DNA of 64,000 nt from Nitrospira sp. (GTDB taxonomy: Bacteria; Nitrospirota; Nitrospiria; Nitrospirales; Nitrospiraceae): positions 24,975 to 88,974 of the forward strand of contig SWDS01000003.1 in the NCBI GenBank assembly GCA_005116745.1, in the 5' to 3' direction. The translations under genes and the position numbers were made by a program. Below the pieces are notes generated by a model. It had not been told where the DNA came from. It was given only the letters and a program-made list of their open reading frames with translations, and did not search any database. This document shows positions 42,430-52,807 of this stretch, piece after piece. Every line of letters starts with the position of its first letter. Position 1 is the stretch's first letter.

Positions 42430-44547
42430 TTACCCGCCCACTGACTCGTTTGTACCGCCGCCCGTCGGTGCGGGCATGGTTTCTTTTCGGCTAAGCCGAA
42501 TCTTGCCTTGTCTATCGATCTCCAGCACCTTCACAAGAATTTGATCGCCTTCGGCGACCTCGTCAGACACGGCTTTCACTCGATGATGCGCCAACTGTGA
42601 GATATGGACCAACCCATCGGTGCCAGGCAGTACCTCCACAAAGGCACCAAAGTCCATAATCTTTCTGACCGTTCCCGTATAGATTTTCCCGATTTCGACT
42701 TCCTCGGTCAGGCGGTTGATGATCTCTTTGGCTTTTTGTAAGGAGGTGCCGTCTGCAGAAGCGATGGTCACAATCCCGGTATCTTCGACACTGATCTTGA
42801 CGCCGCAGTCGGACTGAATGCCCCGGATGGTTTTGCCGCCCTGTCCGATAATATCGCGAATCTTATCTTGCTTGACCTTCATCGTATAGATACGAGGGGC
42901 AAACGCCGACAACTCGGCGCGATGGCTGCCGAGGGCCTTCGCCATATGGCCAAGAATGTGGAGACGTCCCACCCGGGCCTGCTCCAAGGCTTGCTGCATC
43001 AACGCTGTGGTGATGCCACCAATCTTAATGTCCATTTGCAGTGCCGTCACACCGTTCTTGGTCCCGCACACTTTGAAGTCCATATCACCCAGATGATCTT
43101 CAAGGCCGAGAATATCCGACAAGATAATGACGTCGTCCCCTTCTTTGATCAAACCCATCGCAATGCCGGCGACTGGCTCCTTGATGGGAACGCCTGCGTC
43201 CATCATGGCCAGCGTCCCACCGCACACGGTTGCCATCGAGGAAGATCCATTGGATTCCAAAATCTCAGACACAATCCGTAAGGTGTAGGGGAAGACGTCC
43301 TTGCCCGGGATGACAGGCTTCAACGCCCGTTCCGCCAAGGCTCCGTGCCCAACCTCACGCCGTCCGGGCGTGCGAAGCGGCCTCGCCTCACCGACGCTGA
43401 ATGGCGGGAAGTTGTAATGCAGCATAAAGGTCCGCATGTACTCGCCTTCCAACGCATCGATACGCTGTTCATCATCACTCGTCCCTAGCGTCACCACCGC
43501 TAAGCTCTGTGTTTCGCCGCGGGTAAAGATTGCAGAACCATGGGCTCGCGGCAGGGCGCTAACCTCACAAGTAATTGGACGAATATCCTCAGGACCGCGT
43601 CCGTCGGCGCGAGATCGCTTCTCTAAAATCATCTTCCGGACTTCCGTGTATTCCAATTGATGGAACACAATCTTGATGTGCCGCTCCCTCGAGGAATCCT
43701 CTGGCTTTTTCAGCTTGGCGATGGTGTCGGCCAGAATGTGGTCCAACCGCTCCTGCCGGGCAGTCTTGTTGGCAATCATGATGGCGTCACGAATGGGTTG
43801 CGCAACCAACGCCTTGATCTCGGTCTGCAACGCGGAATCGATCGACTCTTGAACGACGACCCGCTTCACCTTTCCGACCTTCTTGGCCAGTTCATCGATC
43901 TTCCGAACAATTTTCTTAATCTCGGAGTGAGCCAATTCCAGAGCCTCGAGCATCATCTTCTCGGATAATTCATTGGCACCTGCCTCCACCATCATTACCG
44001 CGTCCGCTGTGCCCGCAACCACCAGATGCAGCTCGCTCTGCTCCATCGTTTCAAGGTCAGGATTGACGACGAGCTGACCATTGACGCGACCGATCCTCAC
44101 ACCGGCCACGGGGCCGTTGAACGGAATGTTCGATACCGCGAGGGCAGCTGATGCCGCTGTGATTCCAATCACGTCCGACGAACCGGTCTTATCTGCCGAT
44201 AGGACGGAGGCAATGACCTGCGTCTCGAAATAGTAGCCTTCGGGAAACAACGGGCGGAGGGGTCGGTCAATCAAGCGGCTGGTCAGGACTTCCTTCTCAG
44301 CCGGTCGACCTTCTCGCTTGAAGTAGCCTCCAGGAATTTTCCCGGCCGCGTAGGCCTTTTCCTGGTAATCAACGGTCAAGGGCAGGAAATCGATGCCGGG
44401 CTTGGCGGTTTGCGCAGCCACGGCCGTCGCAAGGATGACCGTGTCGCCATACGAGGCCCATATCGACCCGTCAGCTTGTTTTGCGACACGGCCAGTTTCA
44501 AGGCGAAGGGTTCGACCTGCAATGTCGATTTCTACGACGTGTATCAT
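42430..44547 (-). CDS. pnp: Polyribonucleotide nucleotidyltransferase (PNPase)
   Basis: Phosphorolytic 3'-5' exoribonuclease (705 aa) of RNA turnover. Two RNase PH domains, the second with 'RRADGRGPEDIRPITCEVSALPRAHGSAIFTRGETQSLAV'-type sequence and 'GDMDFKVCGT'. A KH domain ('GQGGKTIRGIQSDCGVKISVEDTG') and S1 domain ('GKIYTGTVRKIMDFGAFVEVLPGTDGLVHISQL') end the protein. GAGGAG precedes the ATG. A hairpin between rpsO and pnp (44613-44662) likely controls its mRNA. Confidence 0.97.
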   Translation of the reverse strand: MIHVVEIDIAGRTLRLETGRVAKQADGSIWASYGDTVILATAVAAQTAKPGIDFLPLTVDYQEKAYAAGKIPGGYFKREGRPAEKEVLTSRLIDRPLRPLFPEGYYFETQVIASVLSADKTGSSDVIGITAASAALAVSNIPFNGPVAGVRIGRVNGQLVVNPDLETMEQSELHLVVAGTADAVMMVEAGANELSEKMMLEALELAHSEIKKIVRKIDELAKKVGKVKRVVVQESIDSALQTEIKALVAQPIRDAIMIANKTARQERLDHILADTIAKLKKPEDSSRERHIKIVFHQLEYTEVRKMILEKRSRADGRGPEDIRPITCEVSALPRAHGSAIFTRGETQSLAVVTLGTSDDEQRIDALEGEYMRTFMLHYNFPPFSVGEARPLRTPGRREVGHGALAERALKPVIPGKDVFPYTLRIVSEILESNGSSSMATVCGGTLAMMDAGVPIKEPVAGIAMGLIKEGDDVIILSDILGLEDHLGDMDFKVCGTKNGVTALQMDIKIGGITTALMQQALEQARVGRLHILGHMAKALGSHRAELSAFAPRIYTMKVKQDKIRDIIGQGGKTIRGIQSDCGVKISVEDTGIVTIASADGTSLQKAKEIINRLTEEVEIGKIYTGTVRKIMDFGAFVEVLPGTDGLVHISQLAHHRVKAVSDEVAEGDQILVKVLEIDRQGKIRLSRKETMPAPTGGGTNESVGG

Positions 44548-44612
44548 CTATGGTGTCTCCTCTGGTTAGATCCACAGATGCCCACTGAGATACGCTCAAC
44601 GGCAGATGAGTA

Positions 44613-44662
44613 GTTGAAAAGCTGAAAGCGACGAACTTCTCGCCAGCTTTACAGCTTTTCAC
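44613..44662 (-). promoter_or_regulatory. Hairpin between rpsO and pnp
   Basis: Near-perfect inverted repeat: 17-base arms at 44613-44629 and 44646-44662 pair with two one-base bulges (core TGAAAAGCTG and AAAGC). It sits in the 216-base rpsO-pnp gap. In E. coli an RNase III-cut hairpin in this place controls pnp; whether the same holds here is inference. Confidence 0.6.
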
Positions 44663-44763
44663 TCTTAGCACCGCACACTTGGTGTGAGCGCATGTCGGTG
44701 TTCATCTGTGGGACATTCGAACGATGCCATGGCGCCGGTCAACGCCGCTGTTCGCACGACCGG

Positions 44764-45033
44764 TTACTTACGAATGTTGAGTCGCTCGATCACGGTCTTG
44801 TAACGCGCTTCCTCCACACCACGGAGATAGTCCAGAAGACGCCGCCGCCGTCCAACGAGCTGCAACAATCCACGCCTCGAGTGGTGATCCTTTTTATGAG
44901 TCTTGAAATGTTCGGTGAGATACGTAATCCGGTTGGTCAATACCGCAATCTGAACTTCCGGCGATCCGGAATCCTTGTCATGCTGCTGATATTGCTTGAT
45001 GAGTTCACTCTTTACTTCTTTTAATAATGCCAT
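44764..45033 (-). CDS. rpsO: Ribosomal protein uS15
   Basis: Small-subunit protein of 89 aa that binds 16S rRNA early in assembly. '[51 protein letters not shown]' is the S15 signature. Length is exactly typical. An AAGGAGTAAG site precedes the ATG. It sits 16 bases after truB, in the standard truB-rpsO-pnp order. Confidence 0.98.
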   Translation of the reverse strand: MALLKEVKSELIKQYQQHDKDSGSPEVQIAVLTNRITYLTEHFKTHKKDHHSRRGLLQLVGRRRRLLDYLRGVEEARYKTVIERLNIRK

Positions 45034-45049
45034 ACTTACTCCTTCCGTA

Positions 45050-46000
45050 TTAATGACTCAAGAGACTCAGTACTTTGCGAATTCGAATCGACCCCATGCC
45101 GCTGGCATCATGAGTTCCAATGGCCAACAACTGACCGGCTTCATCCTTGAGGCGTACCGAAACTGTGGAATGGGCAGGAGGGAGTTGCCCGACTCCCATC
45201 GGAAAAATTGGTGAGCCATTCAAGACACGCTGCGCCTGTTCCGCGTTCACGACTACTGCCGGAAGTTGGACGAGGAGTTGATCCAACGACATGAATTGCT
45301 TCGTGAGAGTTCCCATCGTGAGATGGCTGGCAACTTGATCAATCGTCACGGACTGTTCGATGGACAGTGGGCCGACACGGCGACGCTCGAGCGCATAGAG
45401 ATGCCCTCCTACCCCTAAGGCCTGTCCGATATCGGTACACAAGGTGCGTATATACGTGCCTTTGGAACACACAATGCGCAGGGCCACGTCACGACCGTGA
45501 ACGGCCACGATCTCCAGCTGATGAATGGCAATCGATCGCTCTGCCCGATCGACCGTCCTGCCTGCCCGGGCGGCTTTATACAGAGGCTGTCCACCGACTT
45601 TCACCGCTGAATACATTGGTGGCAATTGCTGCTGCACTCCTCGGAATCGGGTGATCACTGCCTGAAGCATGTCCTCTGTGATCGCACTTGGATCAACCCT
45701 GCTTAAAACCTGCCCGGTTGCATCCTGGGTGTCGGTGGTTTCCCCCAAGCGCATGACGGCGTGGTACTCCTTATCCCAATCGATCAGGTACTCGGCGATC
45801 CTTGTGGCCCGTCCGACCAGGATAGGCAACACACCGGTGGCACTAGGATCCAGCGTACCGGCATGACCGACTTTGCTTCCCCTCAATAAGCTCCGAACCT
45901 TGGCGACGACATCGTGTGAGGTCCAGCCGGCTTCCTTATGGACAACAAGGACTCCCTCCAGGACATCACCCAGGTCCGTTCTGATACCTGTCCGGTCCAT
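45050..46000 (-). CDS. truB: tRNA pseudouridine-55 synthase
   Basis: Makes pseudouridine 55 in tRNA (316 aa). '[23 protein letters not shown]' and '[25 protein letters not shown]' contain the catalytic Asp (GTLDPxATG). '[20 protein letters not shown]' and '[19 protein letters not shown]' match the family. The ATG at 46000 is chosen because the longer frame (46105) would cover the end of rbfA; an AAGG lies just before it. Confidence 0.95.
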   Translation of the reverse strand: MDRTGIRTDLGDVLEGVLVVHKEAGWTSHDVVAKVRSLLRGSKVGHAGTLDPSATGVLPILVGRATRIAEYLIDWDKEYHAVMRLGETTDTQDATGQVLSRVDPSAITEDMLQAVITRFRGVQQQLPPMYSAVKVGGQPLYKAARAGRTVDRAERSIAIHQLEIVAVHGRDVALRIVCSKGTYIRTLCTDIGQALGVGGHLYALERRRVGPLSIEQSVTIDQVASHLTMGTLTKQFMSLDQLLVQLPAVVVNAEQAQRVLNGSPIFPMGVGQLPPAHSTVSVRLKDEAGQLLAIGTHDASGMGSIRIRKVLSLLSH

Positions 46001-46004
46001 ACCC

Positions 46005-46415
46005 TTAAGAGTCCGTGATTCTCTGAGCACTGCTCGGAGAGTCCTGGGTTTCCTGCTGTTCAGTCTCCCCATGCAGGCCTTCCAAGAGCTGCATGATCCG
46101 ATCACCGCGAGGTCCGCTCACGTCCTTCTTGAAAATCACATCGGGCAGGTAGCGGAGCGAGAGGCGTCGTCCTAATTCCGACCGCACAAACCCACTGGCT
46201 TTTGAGAGGCCAGTAAAGACATCGCGCTCGGCTTCTTCCGTTTCCATGGTCGTGACAAAAATATGCGCGATGCGCAAGTCCGCTGTCATCTCGACATCGG
46301 TAACCGTGACGTTATGGACCCTAGGATCCTTGATTTTCCGCATGAGAATATCCGCCACTTCCATGCGAATCTGGTCAGCGACTCGGTCTGCTCTTTTATA
46401 GGTCGTCTTCGACAT
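46005..46415 (-). CDS. rbfA: Ribosome-binding factor A
   Basis: KH-like 30S maturation factor (136 aa). 'YKRADRVADQIRMEVADILMRKIKDPRVHNVTVTDVEMTADLRIAHIFV' and 'VRSELGRRLSLRYLPDVIFKKD' are typical. The acidic/Gln-rich tail is longer than usual. The ATG at 46415 is preferred over a TTG at 46442, as family members begin near here. It lies between ylxP and truB, the normal order. Confidence 0.93.
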   Translation of the reverse strand: MSKTTYKRADRVADQIRMEVADILMRKIKDPRVHNVTVTDVEMTADLRIAHIFVTTMETEEAERDVFTGLSKASGFVRSELGRRLSLRYLPDVIFKKDVSGPRGDRIMQLLEGLHGETEQQETQDSPSSAQRITDS

Positions 46416-46456
46416 CTTCGTACCCAGCCTTACCAGTCGCAAGCATGACAGGGGAC

Positions 46457-46738
46457 TTAGAGGAATTCCAGCTGAACTCGTGACACTTCAACTGCTGGCA
46501 TGCTTTTGATCAGATTCAACGCTTTTTCAAGCACCTGGCTCACGTGGTTATGCTCATTCGAAACACACGCCATTCCAAGAATAGCCTTCTGCCAGAGATC
46601 CTGGCTATCCACTTCGGCAACTGAGAGGTTAAACGTGCCACGAAGCCTGTCCTTAATCCCATGAAGGACTTGACGCTTGTCTTTAAGCGACTGGCTCCCT
46701 GGAATGAATAACTCGATGGTGTATAGCCCCACAACCAT
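46457..46738 (-). CDS. ylxP: YlxP-like protein (DUF503)
   Basis: Small protein of 93 aa. 'MVVGLYTIELFIPGSQSLKDKRQVLHGIKDRLRGTFNLSVAEVDSQDLWQKAILGMACVSNE' is the DUF503 pattern. Members lie between infB and rbfA in many bacteria and are thought to act in ribosome assembly; the mechanism is unknown. The ATG at 46738 is used, since the upstream extension to 46768 is not seen in the family. Confidence 0.9.
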   Translation of the reverse strand: MVVGLYTIELFIPGSQSLKDKRQVLHGIKDRLRGTFNLSVAEVDSQDLWQKAILGMACVSNEHNHVSQVLEKALNLIKSMPAVEVSRVQLEFL

Positions 46739-46846
46739 GGCCTGGGTTCGGTTAGCGCCGGCCCACACCAGAGGCTCCGTGATTCAGCTTCATGAGCTGG
46801 TCAGGCCTCCAGATAAGAGGCTACAATAAAAATCATTCGGCTGCTA

Positions 46847-49414
46847 CTAGAGCTTCGCCGGGATCTTATCGACTGTGTAGGCCTCAATGATATCGCCGGA
46901 TTTGACATCATTGAAGTTTTCGACGCTCAACCCGCATTCATACCCCTGCTGCACCTCACGAACATCATCCTTGAACCGCCGTAACGAACCAAGTTTACCC
47001 TGATAGACCACCACATTGTCCCGAATCACTCGGACTCCGACGCTTGACCGAGAGATCGTTCCATCAATCACATACGCCCCTGCTACGGCTCCGATCTTTG
47101 GAATCATAAAGACCTGCCGTACTTCCACTCGTCCTAACACGCGCTCTTTCAGGGTCGGCTCAAGCAAGCCCTCCATCGCAGCCTTGATGTCTGCGATGGC
47201 GTCATAAATGATCGTGTAGAGCCTGATATCGACACCCTGCTGTTCGGCCAATGCTGCTGCCTTTGGTTCTGGCCTGATATTGAAACCGATGATGATGGCT
47301 CGCGACGCGGAGGCAAGCAACACATCAGATTCCATAATCCCACCAACTCCGTTATGGATCACGCGTAGCTTGACAGCATTCGTCGACAGCTTTTCAACCG
47401 CGCCAACCAAGGCTTCAGACGATCCTTGCACGTCGGCTTTGACGACAATGGCCAACTCCTTCACGGATCCTTCTTGAATCTTTGCAAAGAGATCATCCAA
47501 GGTGACCTTCGCGGGGCCAGTTAGCTCTGCAGCTCGACGATTTTGCGCTCGTTCCTCCGCGATCTCTCGGGCAACTCGTTCATTGGAGACAACATGGAAG
47601 ACATCTCCCGCTGACGGCACGCCCGGTAATCCAATAACTTCCACCGGAATGGACGGCCCTGCCTGCTGCGATTTTTCACCGCGATCACTAAGGAGAGCCC
47701 GAACACGCCCGCTGAATATTCCAACGACATAGGCGTCGCCCACCCGTAGAGTCCCACTCTGAACCAACACCGTCGCAACTGGACCCCTCCCGCGTTCAAT
47801 CTTGGCTTCGATGACAGTGCCTTTCGCCTGCTTGTGTGGATCCGCCTTGAGTTCAAGTACTTCCGACTGAAGCAAAATCATCTCGAGGAGAGTATCAAGA
47901 CCCATTTTCTCTTTAGCAGACACCTCGACGATAATGGTATCGCCACCCCAAGCCTCGGAAATCAATCCATGTTCCGAAAGAGCGTTTTTTACCCGATCAG
48001 GATTGGCGGTCGGCTTGTCGATCTTATTCATCGCCACGATCAGCGGTACTCCGGCTGCCTTGGCATGGTTGATCGCCTCGATCGTTTGCGGCATCACACC
48101 ATCGTCTGCCGCAACAACCAAAATGACGATATCCGTGACCTTTGCGCCACGAGATCGCATGGCCGTAAACGCCTCGTGACCAGGAGTGTCGAGAAACGTG
48201 ACCTGCTTACCGCGCACTGAGACGGTATAGGCGCCGATATGCTGAGTAATGCCCCCGGCTTCCCCTTCCGCCACTTTTGTTTGGCGAATGGCATCTAGGA
48301 GCGACGTCTTCCCGTGATCGACGTGCCCCATAATGGTCACCACCGGCGGTCGAGGTTCCGGCCGTTCATCATCGCCGGTCTCAATGATATCTTGCAGCAA
48401 CTCGTCCCCAATTTTCTCGACCGAGACCTCAACTTTGATTCCGCTTTCCTCGGCGAAAATTGATGCAGCGTCTAGACTCATAGGTTGCTGAAACGTCAAC
48501 ATTTGTCCCATATCCATCAGTTTGCGAACGATGTCGGCCGGCCGTTGACCGATCAACTCAGCGAATTCTTTCACCGTTGTCCGAGGGGTCACTTTCACGC
48601 TCTTGCGACGTGGCTTGGTGACTTCTCCCGGGGTGCTATGGTGGACATGCTTCGATCGGTCATCGCGGCGCTGCACTGGAATGGCACGAAGGTCTTGCCA
48701 GCGAGCGGCGTCTTCACGTAATTTCACATCTTGCTGCTCATCCTTAGGACGGCCTGTTTTTTTCGCTTTCTTGAGCTTTTCCTTGAGAGCCTCTGCCTCG
48801 ATAGCCTCGAATGCCATGCTTTTCTTTTTACTGGCGACAGACTCGGGAGTCGCCACCACGGGTATGGCCGGCGCGATAGTCGGCTTGGCCGGCGGCGCTT
48901 CCTGCTTCACATCGAGTGGCACCGGTGCGGATGGAGCTACCTCGACAAGACCTTCTTTCACTGGAAGACTGCGGTCGACTGGGCCATCGCTAGCAAGGCG
49001 CTCAACCGATGGAGTCGGTGTCGTCACAAGACTTGAGGACGCGGGCTGCGCTGAACGCTCAGTCTCACCAATCGAGGCTGAAAGAATGGCCTCAATGGGC
49101 TCGTCTTCCTTCTTTCGCTTGATGAGAATGCGCCGTTTATCAGGCTTGAGCGGCTCTTCGACGACAGGGCCCTTTGCCCCCACAGTTTTCCCTCGACTCG
49201 TATGCTCCGCCAACTTTGCACCGACCTCTCTCTCGATTCCCGTCCCTTGACTCGTCGATTTTGCAGCCATCTTATCCAACACCTTCTGAACGATATCCTC
49301 CTCAAGCGTACTGCTGTGAGATGACACCGAGACCCCCAACTTCTTGAGCTCGGGGATGAGCACTCGATTTTCCATGCCTAACTTCTTCGCAAGTTCGTAT
49401 ACACGCATAGCCAT
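46847..49414 (-). CDS. infB: Translation initiation factor IF-2
   Basis: GTPase (855 aa) that brings fMet-tRNA to the 30S subunit. The N-terminal IF2_N domain ('[25 protein letters not shown]') is followed by a long charged, Pro/Ala-rich linker. The G domain carries '[19 protein letters not shown]' (G1), 'DTPGHEAF' (G3) and 'AMNKIDKP' (G4). Domains II-IV complete it. It lies between nusA and ylxP in the usual operon. Confidence 0.98.
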   Translation of the reverse strand: MAMRVYELAKKLGMENRVLIPELKKLGVSVSSHSSTLEEDIVQKVLDKMAAKSTSQGTGIEREVGAKLAEHTSRGKTVGAKGPVVEEPLKPDKRRILIKRKKEDEPIEAILSASIGETERSAQPASSSLVTTPTPSVERLASDGPVDRSLPVKEGLVEVAPSAPVPLDVKQEAPPAKPTIAPAIPVVATPESVASKKKSMAFEAIEAEALKEKLKKAKKTGRPKDEQQDVKLREDAARWQDLRAIPVQRRDDRSKHVHHSTPGEVTKPRRKSVKVTPRTTVKEFAELIGQRPADIVRKLMDMGQMLTFQQPMSLDAASIFAEESGIKVEVSVEKIGDELLQDIIETGDDERPEPRPPVVTIMGHVDHGKTSLLDAIRQTKVAEGEAGGITQHIGAYTVSVRGKQVTFLDTPGHEAFTAMRSRGAKVTDIVILVVAADDGVMPQTIEAINHAKAAGVPLIVAMNKIDKPTANPDRVKNALSEHGLISEAWGGDTIIVEVSAKEKMGLDTLLEMILLQSEVLELKADPHKQAKGTVIEAKIERGRGPVATVLVQSGTLRVGDAYVVGIFSGRVRALLSDRGEKSQQAGPSIPVEVIGLPGVPSAGDVFHVVSNERVAREIAEERAQNRRAAELTGPAKVTLDDLFAKIQEGSVKELAIVVKADVQGSSEALVGAVEKLSTNAVKLRVIHNGVGGIMESDVLLASASRAIIIGFNIRPEPKAAALAEQQGVDIRLYTIIYDAIADIKAAMEGLLEPTLKERVLGRVEVRQVFMIPKIGAVAGAYVIDGTISRSSVGVRVIRDNVVVYQGKLGSLRRFKDDVREVQQGYECGLSVENFNDVKSGDIIEAYTVDKIPAKL

Positions 49415-49431
49415 GAGGACGGTTCCGTATT

Positions 49432-50583
49432 CTATCCGCTCGTTGCTTCCTCAGCTCTGGCAGCCTGCCGAGCTTCTTCTTGCAGTCGTTGCGCTTCGGC
49501 TTCGTCCGCAATCGCGGCTTTAATTTCCCGATCACGCTCGACCTTCTCTTTTTCGTATTCTGTTGAGCTGATAATGTCTATCTTCCACCCGGTCAAGCGC
49601 GCAGCAAGCCGGACATTCTGACCATTTTTTCCGATTGCCAACGATAATTGCGAGTCGGCTGCGACCACGAGCGCCGACTTCTTCTCTTCATCAATCCCGA
49701 CCTTTTCGATTGTTGCAGGGTTTAAGGCTTCGGCGATAAAGACTCGCGGATCCTGGGTCCAGGTAATGATATCGATCTTCTCGCCCCGCAACTCGCGAAC
49801 GACCGCCTGTACGCGGGAACCCTTGATGCCGACGCAGGCTCCCACCGGATCAACAGCCTTTTCACGAGACGTGACCGCGATCTTTGTTCGGTCCCCAGGC
49901 TCTCGAACGACGGATCGGATTTCAATGATCTTTTCCATGACCTCTGGCACTTCGAGCTCAAAAAGTTTTGCCACAAACTGCGGATGACTACGAGACAGAA
50001 TGACTTGAACATCCTTGGGCGTCCGACGCACCTCTAACAACATCGCCTTCACGCGATCGCCGCGCCGATAGGTTTCACGAGGAATCTGCTCTTGGATCGG
50101 CAGGATGGCCTCCGTCTTTCCGAGGTCCACCAGGTAATTCCGGCGCTCCATGCCGAGGATAATTCCTGTCACGAGATCGCCCTGACGTGTGGAATATTCC
50201 CTTTGAACTGCTTCCCATTCCGCTTCGCGCACCTTCTGAAAGATCACTTGCTTCGCTGTTTGCGCGGCAATTCTCCCCAATTCGTTCATTTCGATCAGCG
50301 AGCCAATTTCGTCCCCGACTTCCGCCTCACTATCGTATTGGCGGGCCTCCTGAAGAGAGATCTCCGCCTTTGGGTTGCTGACCGTTTCTACGATGATCTT
50401 CTTGGAAACGACAGAAATTTCCCCGGTTTTTGGGTCGATCTCCACTTGGATATTTTCGGCCTGACCAAAGCGCTTCTTCGCGGCGGTCTGCAGGGCGGAT
50501 TCGATGGCCCCAATGACTCGGGCCTTGTCGATCCCTTTCTGACGCCCGATTTCGTCGATCACGGTAATCAGTTCACGGTTCAT
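49432..50583 (-). CDS. nusA: Transcription termination/antitermination factor NusA
   Basis: RNA polymerase-binding factor (383 aa). The N-terminal domain starts '[40 protein letters not shown]'. The S1 domain has '[29 protein letters not shown]'. KH1 and KH2 follow ('[28 protein letters not shown]', '[26 protein letters not shown]'). The C-terminus is a short charged helix, without the two acidic repeats of E. coli. It precedes infB by 17 bases. Confidence 0.97.
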   Translation of the reverse strand: MNRELITVIDEIGRQKGIDKARVIGAIESALQTAAKKRFGQAENIQVEIDPKTGEISVVSKKIIVETVSNPKAEISLQEARQYDSEAEVGDEIGSLIEMNELGRIAAQTAKQVIFQKVREAEWEAVQREYSTRQGDLVTGIILGMERRNYLVDLGKTEAILPIQEQIPRETYRRGDRVKAMLLEVRRTPKDVQVILSRSHPQFVAKLFELEVPEVMEKIIEIRSVVREPGDRTKIAVTSREKAVDPVGACVGIKGSRVQAVVRELRGEKIDIITWTQDPRVFIAEALNPATIEKVGIDEEKKSALVVAADSQLSLAIGKNGQNVRLAARLTGWKIDIISSTEYEKEKVERDREIKAAIADEAEAQRLQEEARQAARAEEATSG

Positions 50584-50636
50584 ACGTCACGCTCCTGCAT
50601 CCGGTTACCACTAACAATCTCCAACGTTCCGCCCCT

Positions 50637-51143
50637 CTAGATCTTCACAACTAGCTTGGCTTCAGCAATCATGTCTCGACTCAATTTCACCGTCTCGAAT
50701 GTTCGCGCATCAACCACCTTCAGCAGGACTGCTTCTTCATCCACCTGCATCAGTTGACCAGCAATCTTCCACTGGCCTTCGAGAGGCTCTCGAAGCTTGA
50801 GACTCACTTCTTTTCCAATCGCCCGTTGATAATCCTGGGATCTCTTGAAGGGTCGATCAAGACCCGGAGAAGAGACTTCAAGGGTATAGGCATGGGGAAA
50901 TGGATCGGCCACGTCAAGCGCCGGTCCTAGGGCCTTATGTGCCTGCTCACAGTCTGTGATGCTGACTCCATCCGATTTAGTGATCAGAACGCGAACGACC
51001 GAGTGAGGGCCTTTTCCCACGCGCACTACATCAACCAACTCAAGCCCGAGCGTCCATAGGATCGGCGAAATGATTTCGTACAACCGGTCGGCAACCAGCT
51101 GCGGACGACTGCCTGGTATACTCAGCCCATCTTCCTTTGACAT
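50637..51143 (-). CDS. rimP: Ribosome maturation factor RimP
   Basis: 30S maturation factor (168 aa). 'LVADRLYEIISPILWTLGLELVDVVRVGKGPHSVVRVLI' is the N-terminal fold. 'SITDCEQAHKALGPALDVADPFPHAYTLEVSSPGLDRPFKRSQDYQRAIGKEVSLKL' is the family signature. The ATG at 51143 has GGA before it. A terminator-like hairpin (51154-51177) lies only ten bases upstream. First gene of the rimP-nusA-infB operon. Confidence 0.94.
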   Translation of the reverse strand: MSKEDGLSIPGSRPQLVADRLYEIISPILWTLGLELVDVVRVGKGPHSVVRVLITKSDGVSITDCEQAHKALGPALDVADPFPHAYTLEVSSPGLDRPFKRSQDYQRAIGKEVSLKLREPLEGQWKIAGQLMQVDEEAVLLKVVDARTFETVKLSRDMIAEAKLVVKI

Positions 51144-51153
51144 GTATCCAAAC

Positions 51154-51177
51154 AAAAAAGTGGGCATGAGCCCACTT
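51154..51177 (-). terminator. Intrinsic terminator or attenuator upstream of rimP
   Basis: On the minus strand AAGTGGGC (51170-51177) pairs perfectly with GCCCACTT (51158-51165), with a TCAT loop. A TTTTTT run follows (51154-51159, sharing its first two T with the stem end). It ends the class IV aminotransferase transcript. It lies just before the rimP start, so it may also attenuate the rimP-nusA-infB operon. Confidence 0.8.
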
Positions 51178-51221
51178 ACAGAGGCGCACCATACCATGCA
51201 CCCCGGTGCAAAGCAAGAGCA

Positions 51222-52061
51222 CTAGCCGGTTAACAAAGTCCAGCGAGCAGCCAGTGTTTTTGTGATGGGACCAGGCTGGCCAGAACCAATGGTTCTTCCA
51301 TCGATCTGGACAACACCGAGTACTTCGAGCGTAGTCCCCGTCAGAAATACTTCATCTGCATGGTACAGAACATCGAGCGGTATAAACCGTTCTTCGATGA
51401 CAATGCCGTCCTTTTTCGCCAACTCTAAGACCACGGTTCGTGTGACGCCGGATAAAATTCGAGGACCTTCGGGAGCCGTCATGACCACCCCATCCTGAAT
51501 CGCCATGACATTGCTCAGCGCACCTTCCATGACGAAACCGTCTCTGACTAAAATCGCTTCGAAGACACCGGCCTTCCTCGCTTCTTCACGAGCAAGGACG
51601 TTGGCTAGAAGATTAACGCTTTTGATATCACAACGCCCCCACCGGAGATCCTCTCGGGTGCATGCGCTGACGCCGGTACGGCGGACGTCCAGTGCCAGCG
51701 GATGAAACTCCCTGATGGTCATCACGACCGTTGGAAGAGTATCGGCGGGGAAACTATGCTCGCGGGGAGCCACCCCTCTAGTGACCTGAATGTAGATCTT
51801 GGCATCTTGATACCCGGCCAGGCTAAGTCCTTGTTGAATCCACCTGTTCCATTGCGCCCTGGTATAGGGCTGGCAAAGCGACAGTTCCCCCACACTCCGA
51901 TTCAGCCTGGCAAGATGTGCAGCAAACTCGAACGGCGTCCCTCGATACGTGCGAATGACTTCGTAGACGGCATCTCCGAATTGGAAACCTCGGTCATCAA
52001 TGGAAATGGTCGCCTCCTCCCAAGGCAAAAAGCGACCGTTAATGAAGGCGATGTCTGGCAT
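51222..52061 (-). CDS. Class IV PLP aminotransferase (D-amino acid or branched-chain type)
   Basis: PLP transaminase of 279 aa with fold type IV. 'PDIAFINGRFLPWEEATISIDDRGFQFGDAVYEVIRTYRG' is the N-terminal signature, with the Arg-Gly-Phe-Gln-Phe-Gly-Asp motif. The PLP lysine lies in 'DIKSVNLLANVLAREEA'. 'GFVMEGALSNVMAI' and 'ILSGVTRTVVLELA' bind the cofactor. The pattern is closest to D-alanine transaminase (Dat), but aminodeoxychorismate lyase and IlvE share it. It ends a four-gene operon with DUF192, Rieske and inhibitor-like genes. Confidence 0.88.
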   Translation of the reverse strand: MPDIAFINGRFLPWEEATISIDDRGFQFGDAVYEVIRTYRGTPFEFAAHLARLNRSVGELSLCQPYTRAQWNRWIQQGLSLAGYQDAKIYIQVTRGVAPREHSFPADTLPTVVMTIREFHPLALDVRRTGVSACTREDLRWGRCDIKSVNLLANVLAREEARKAGVFEAILVRDGFVMEGALSNVMAIQDGVVMTAPEGPRILSGVTRTVVLELAKKDGIVIEERFIPLDVLYHADEVFLTGTTLEVLGVVQIDGRTIGSGQPGPITKTLAARWTLLTG

Positions 52062-52065
52062 TGGC

Positions 52066-52422
52066 TCAATTCCCGGATGGTGGCTGTGCTTCGATTTTGA
52101 ATACGCGCCGATCTTCCGCAGTAAATTTCCACCCCATGCGCTTTTCGAAAATCAGCTGATGGCCGCCTGACTGCACGGCCTTAAATTCGAAGATGCGTTG
52201 CCCATTTTCCACGGCGTTATTACTCGCGATGCGGAGAAACTCATCGTTGAGAAGGGCAATCCCTTTGACATCATAGGACGGCACCCACTGTTCACCTCTG
52301 GTGCGATCTTCCCATAAATGGATGACGAATGGCTGGTCGACCGTGACCACGCGGCAATCAGTGCTGTCTACTGTAGGATTGTGATCGGCACTGGAAATAC
52401 TCACGTCGATATCCCAATCCAT
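52066..52422 (-). CDS. Chagasin-like (I42) peptidase-inhibitor domain protein
   Basis: Protein of 118 aa resembling inhibitors of family I42 (chagasin). The three loops that enter a papain-type active site can be placed: 'EDRTRGEQW' for NPTTGxxW, a Gly pair in 'VQSGGHQLIF', and 'KRMGWKF' for the RPW loop. The match is weak at the first loop, where Asn-Pro-Thr is lost. No signal peptide is seen, which is unusual for this family. It may keep the fold only. It lies 4 bases before the aminotransferase gene. Confidence 0.6.
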   Translation of the reverse strand: MDWDIDVSISSADHNPTVDSTDCRVVTVDQPFVIHLWEDRTRGEQWVPSYDVKGIALLNDEFLRIASNNAVENGQRIFEFKAVQSGGHQLIFEKRMGWKFTAEDRRVFKIEAQPPSGN

Positions 52423-52457
52423 GTCGCGAAGACACCCGTTCCACCGGATTTCTCTTG

Positions 52458-52778
52458 TTATGCTTTCCGCCGAGAGCCAATCAAAATATCATTGCCGTCC
52501 ACCCGGACTTCGTAGCTCCCTACGCAATACCCGCCACCGTCGGTGCCTTGCCCATTTCTGATGTCGAACGCCAGATCATGCCAAGGGCAGGCAATGACAT
52601 ACCCCTTGAGTCTCCCCTCGATAAGCGGACCCCCTTCATGGGGACAGCTATTATGGATGGCGTACAACTTCCCCTCGACGTTGAACAATGCGAGCGGACG
52701 GTCATTCACCGTGACAATCTTTGACTTTCCCGGAGGGACCTCATCGATCTGTGCAACTTTCTGAAACCCATCCATCAT
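52458..52778 (-). CDS. Rieske [2Fe-2S] ferredoxin-like protein
   Basis: Small soluble Rieske protein (106 aa). Cluster ligands are C45-x-H47 in 'NSCPHEGGPL' and C64-x-x-H67 in 'ACPWHDLAFD'. The pattern is of the NirD/biphenyl-dioxygenase-ferredoxin type, without a membrane anchor. Two ATG codons in tandem start the protein. It likely hands electrons to an oxygenase or reductase not in this window. Second gene of the DUF192-Rieske-inhibitor-aminotransferase operon. Confidence 0.9.
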   Translation of the reverse strand: MMDGFQKVAQIDEVPPGKSKIVTVNDRPLALFNVEGKLYAIHNSCPHEGGPLIEGRLKGYVIACPWHDLAFDIRNGQGTDGGGYCVGSYEVRVDGNDILIGSRRKA

Positions 52779-52807
52779 GTATGATTCCTTGACCCTCTTC
52801 GTAGACC

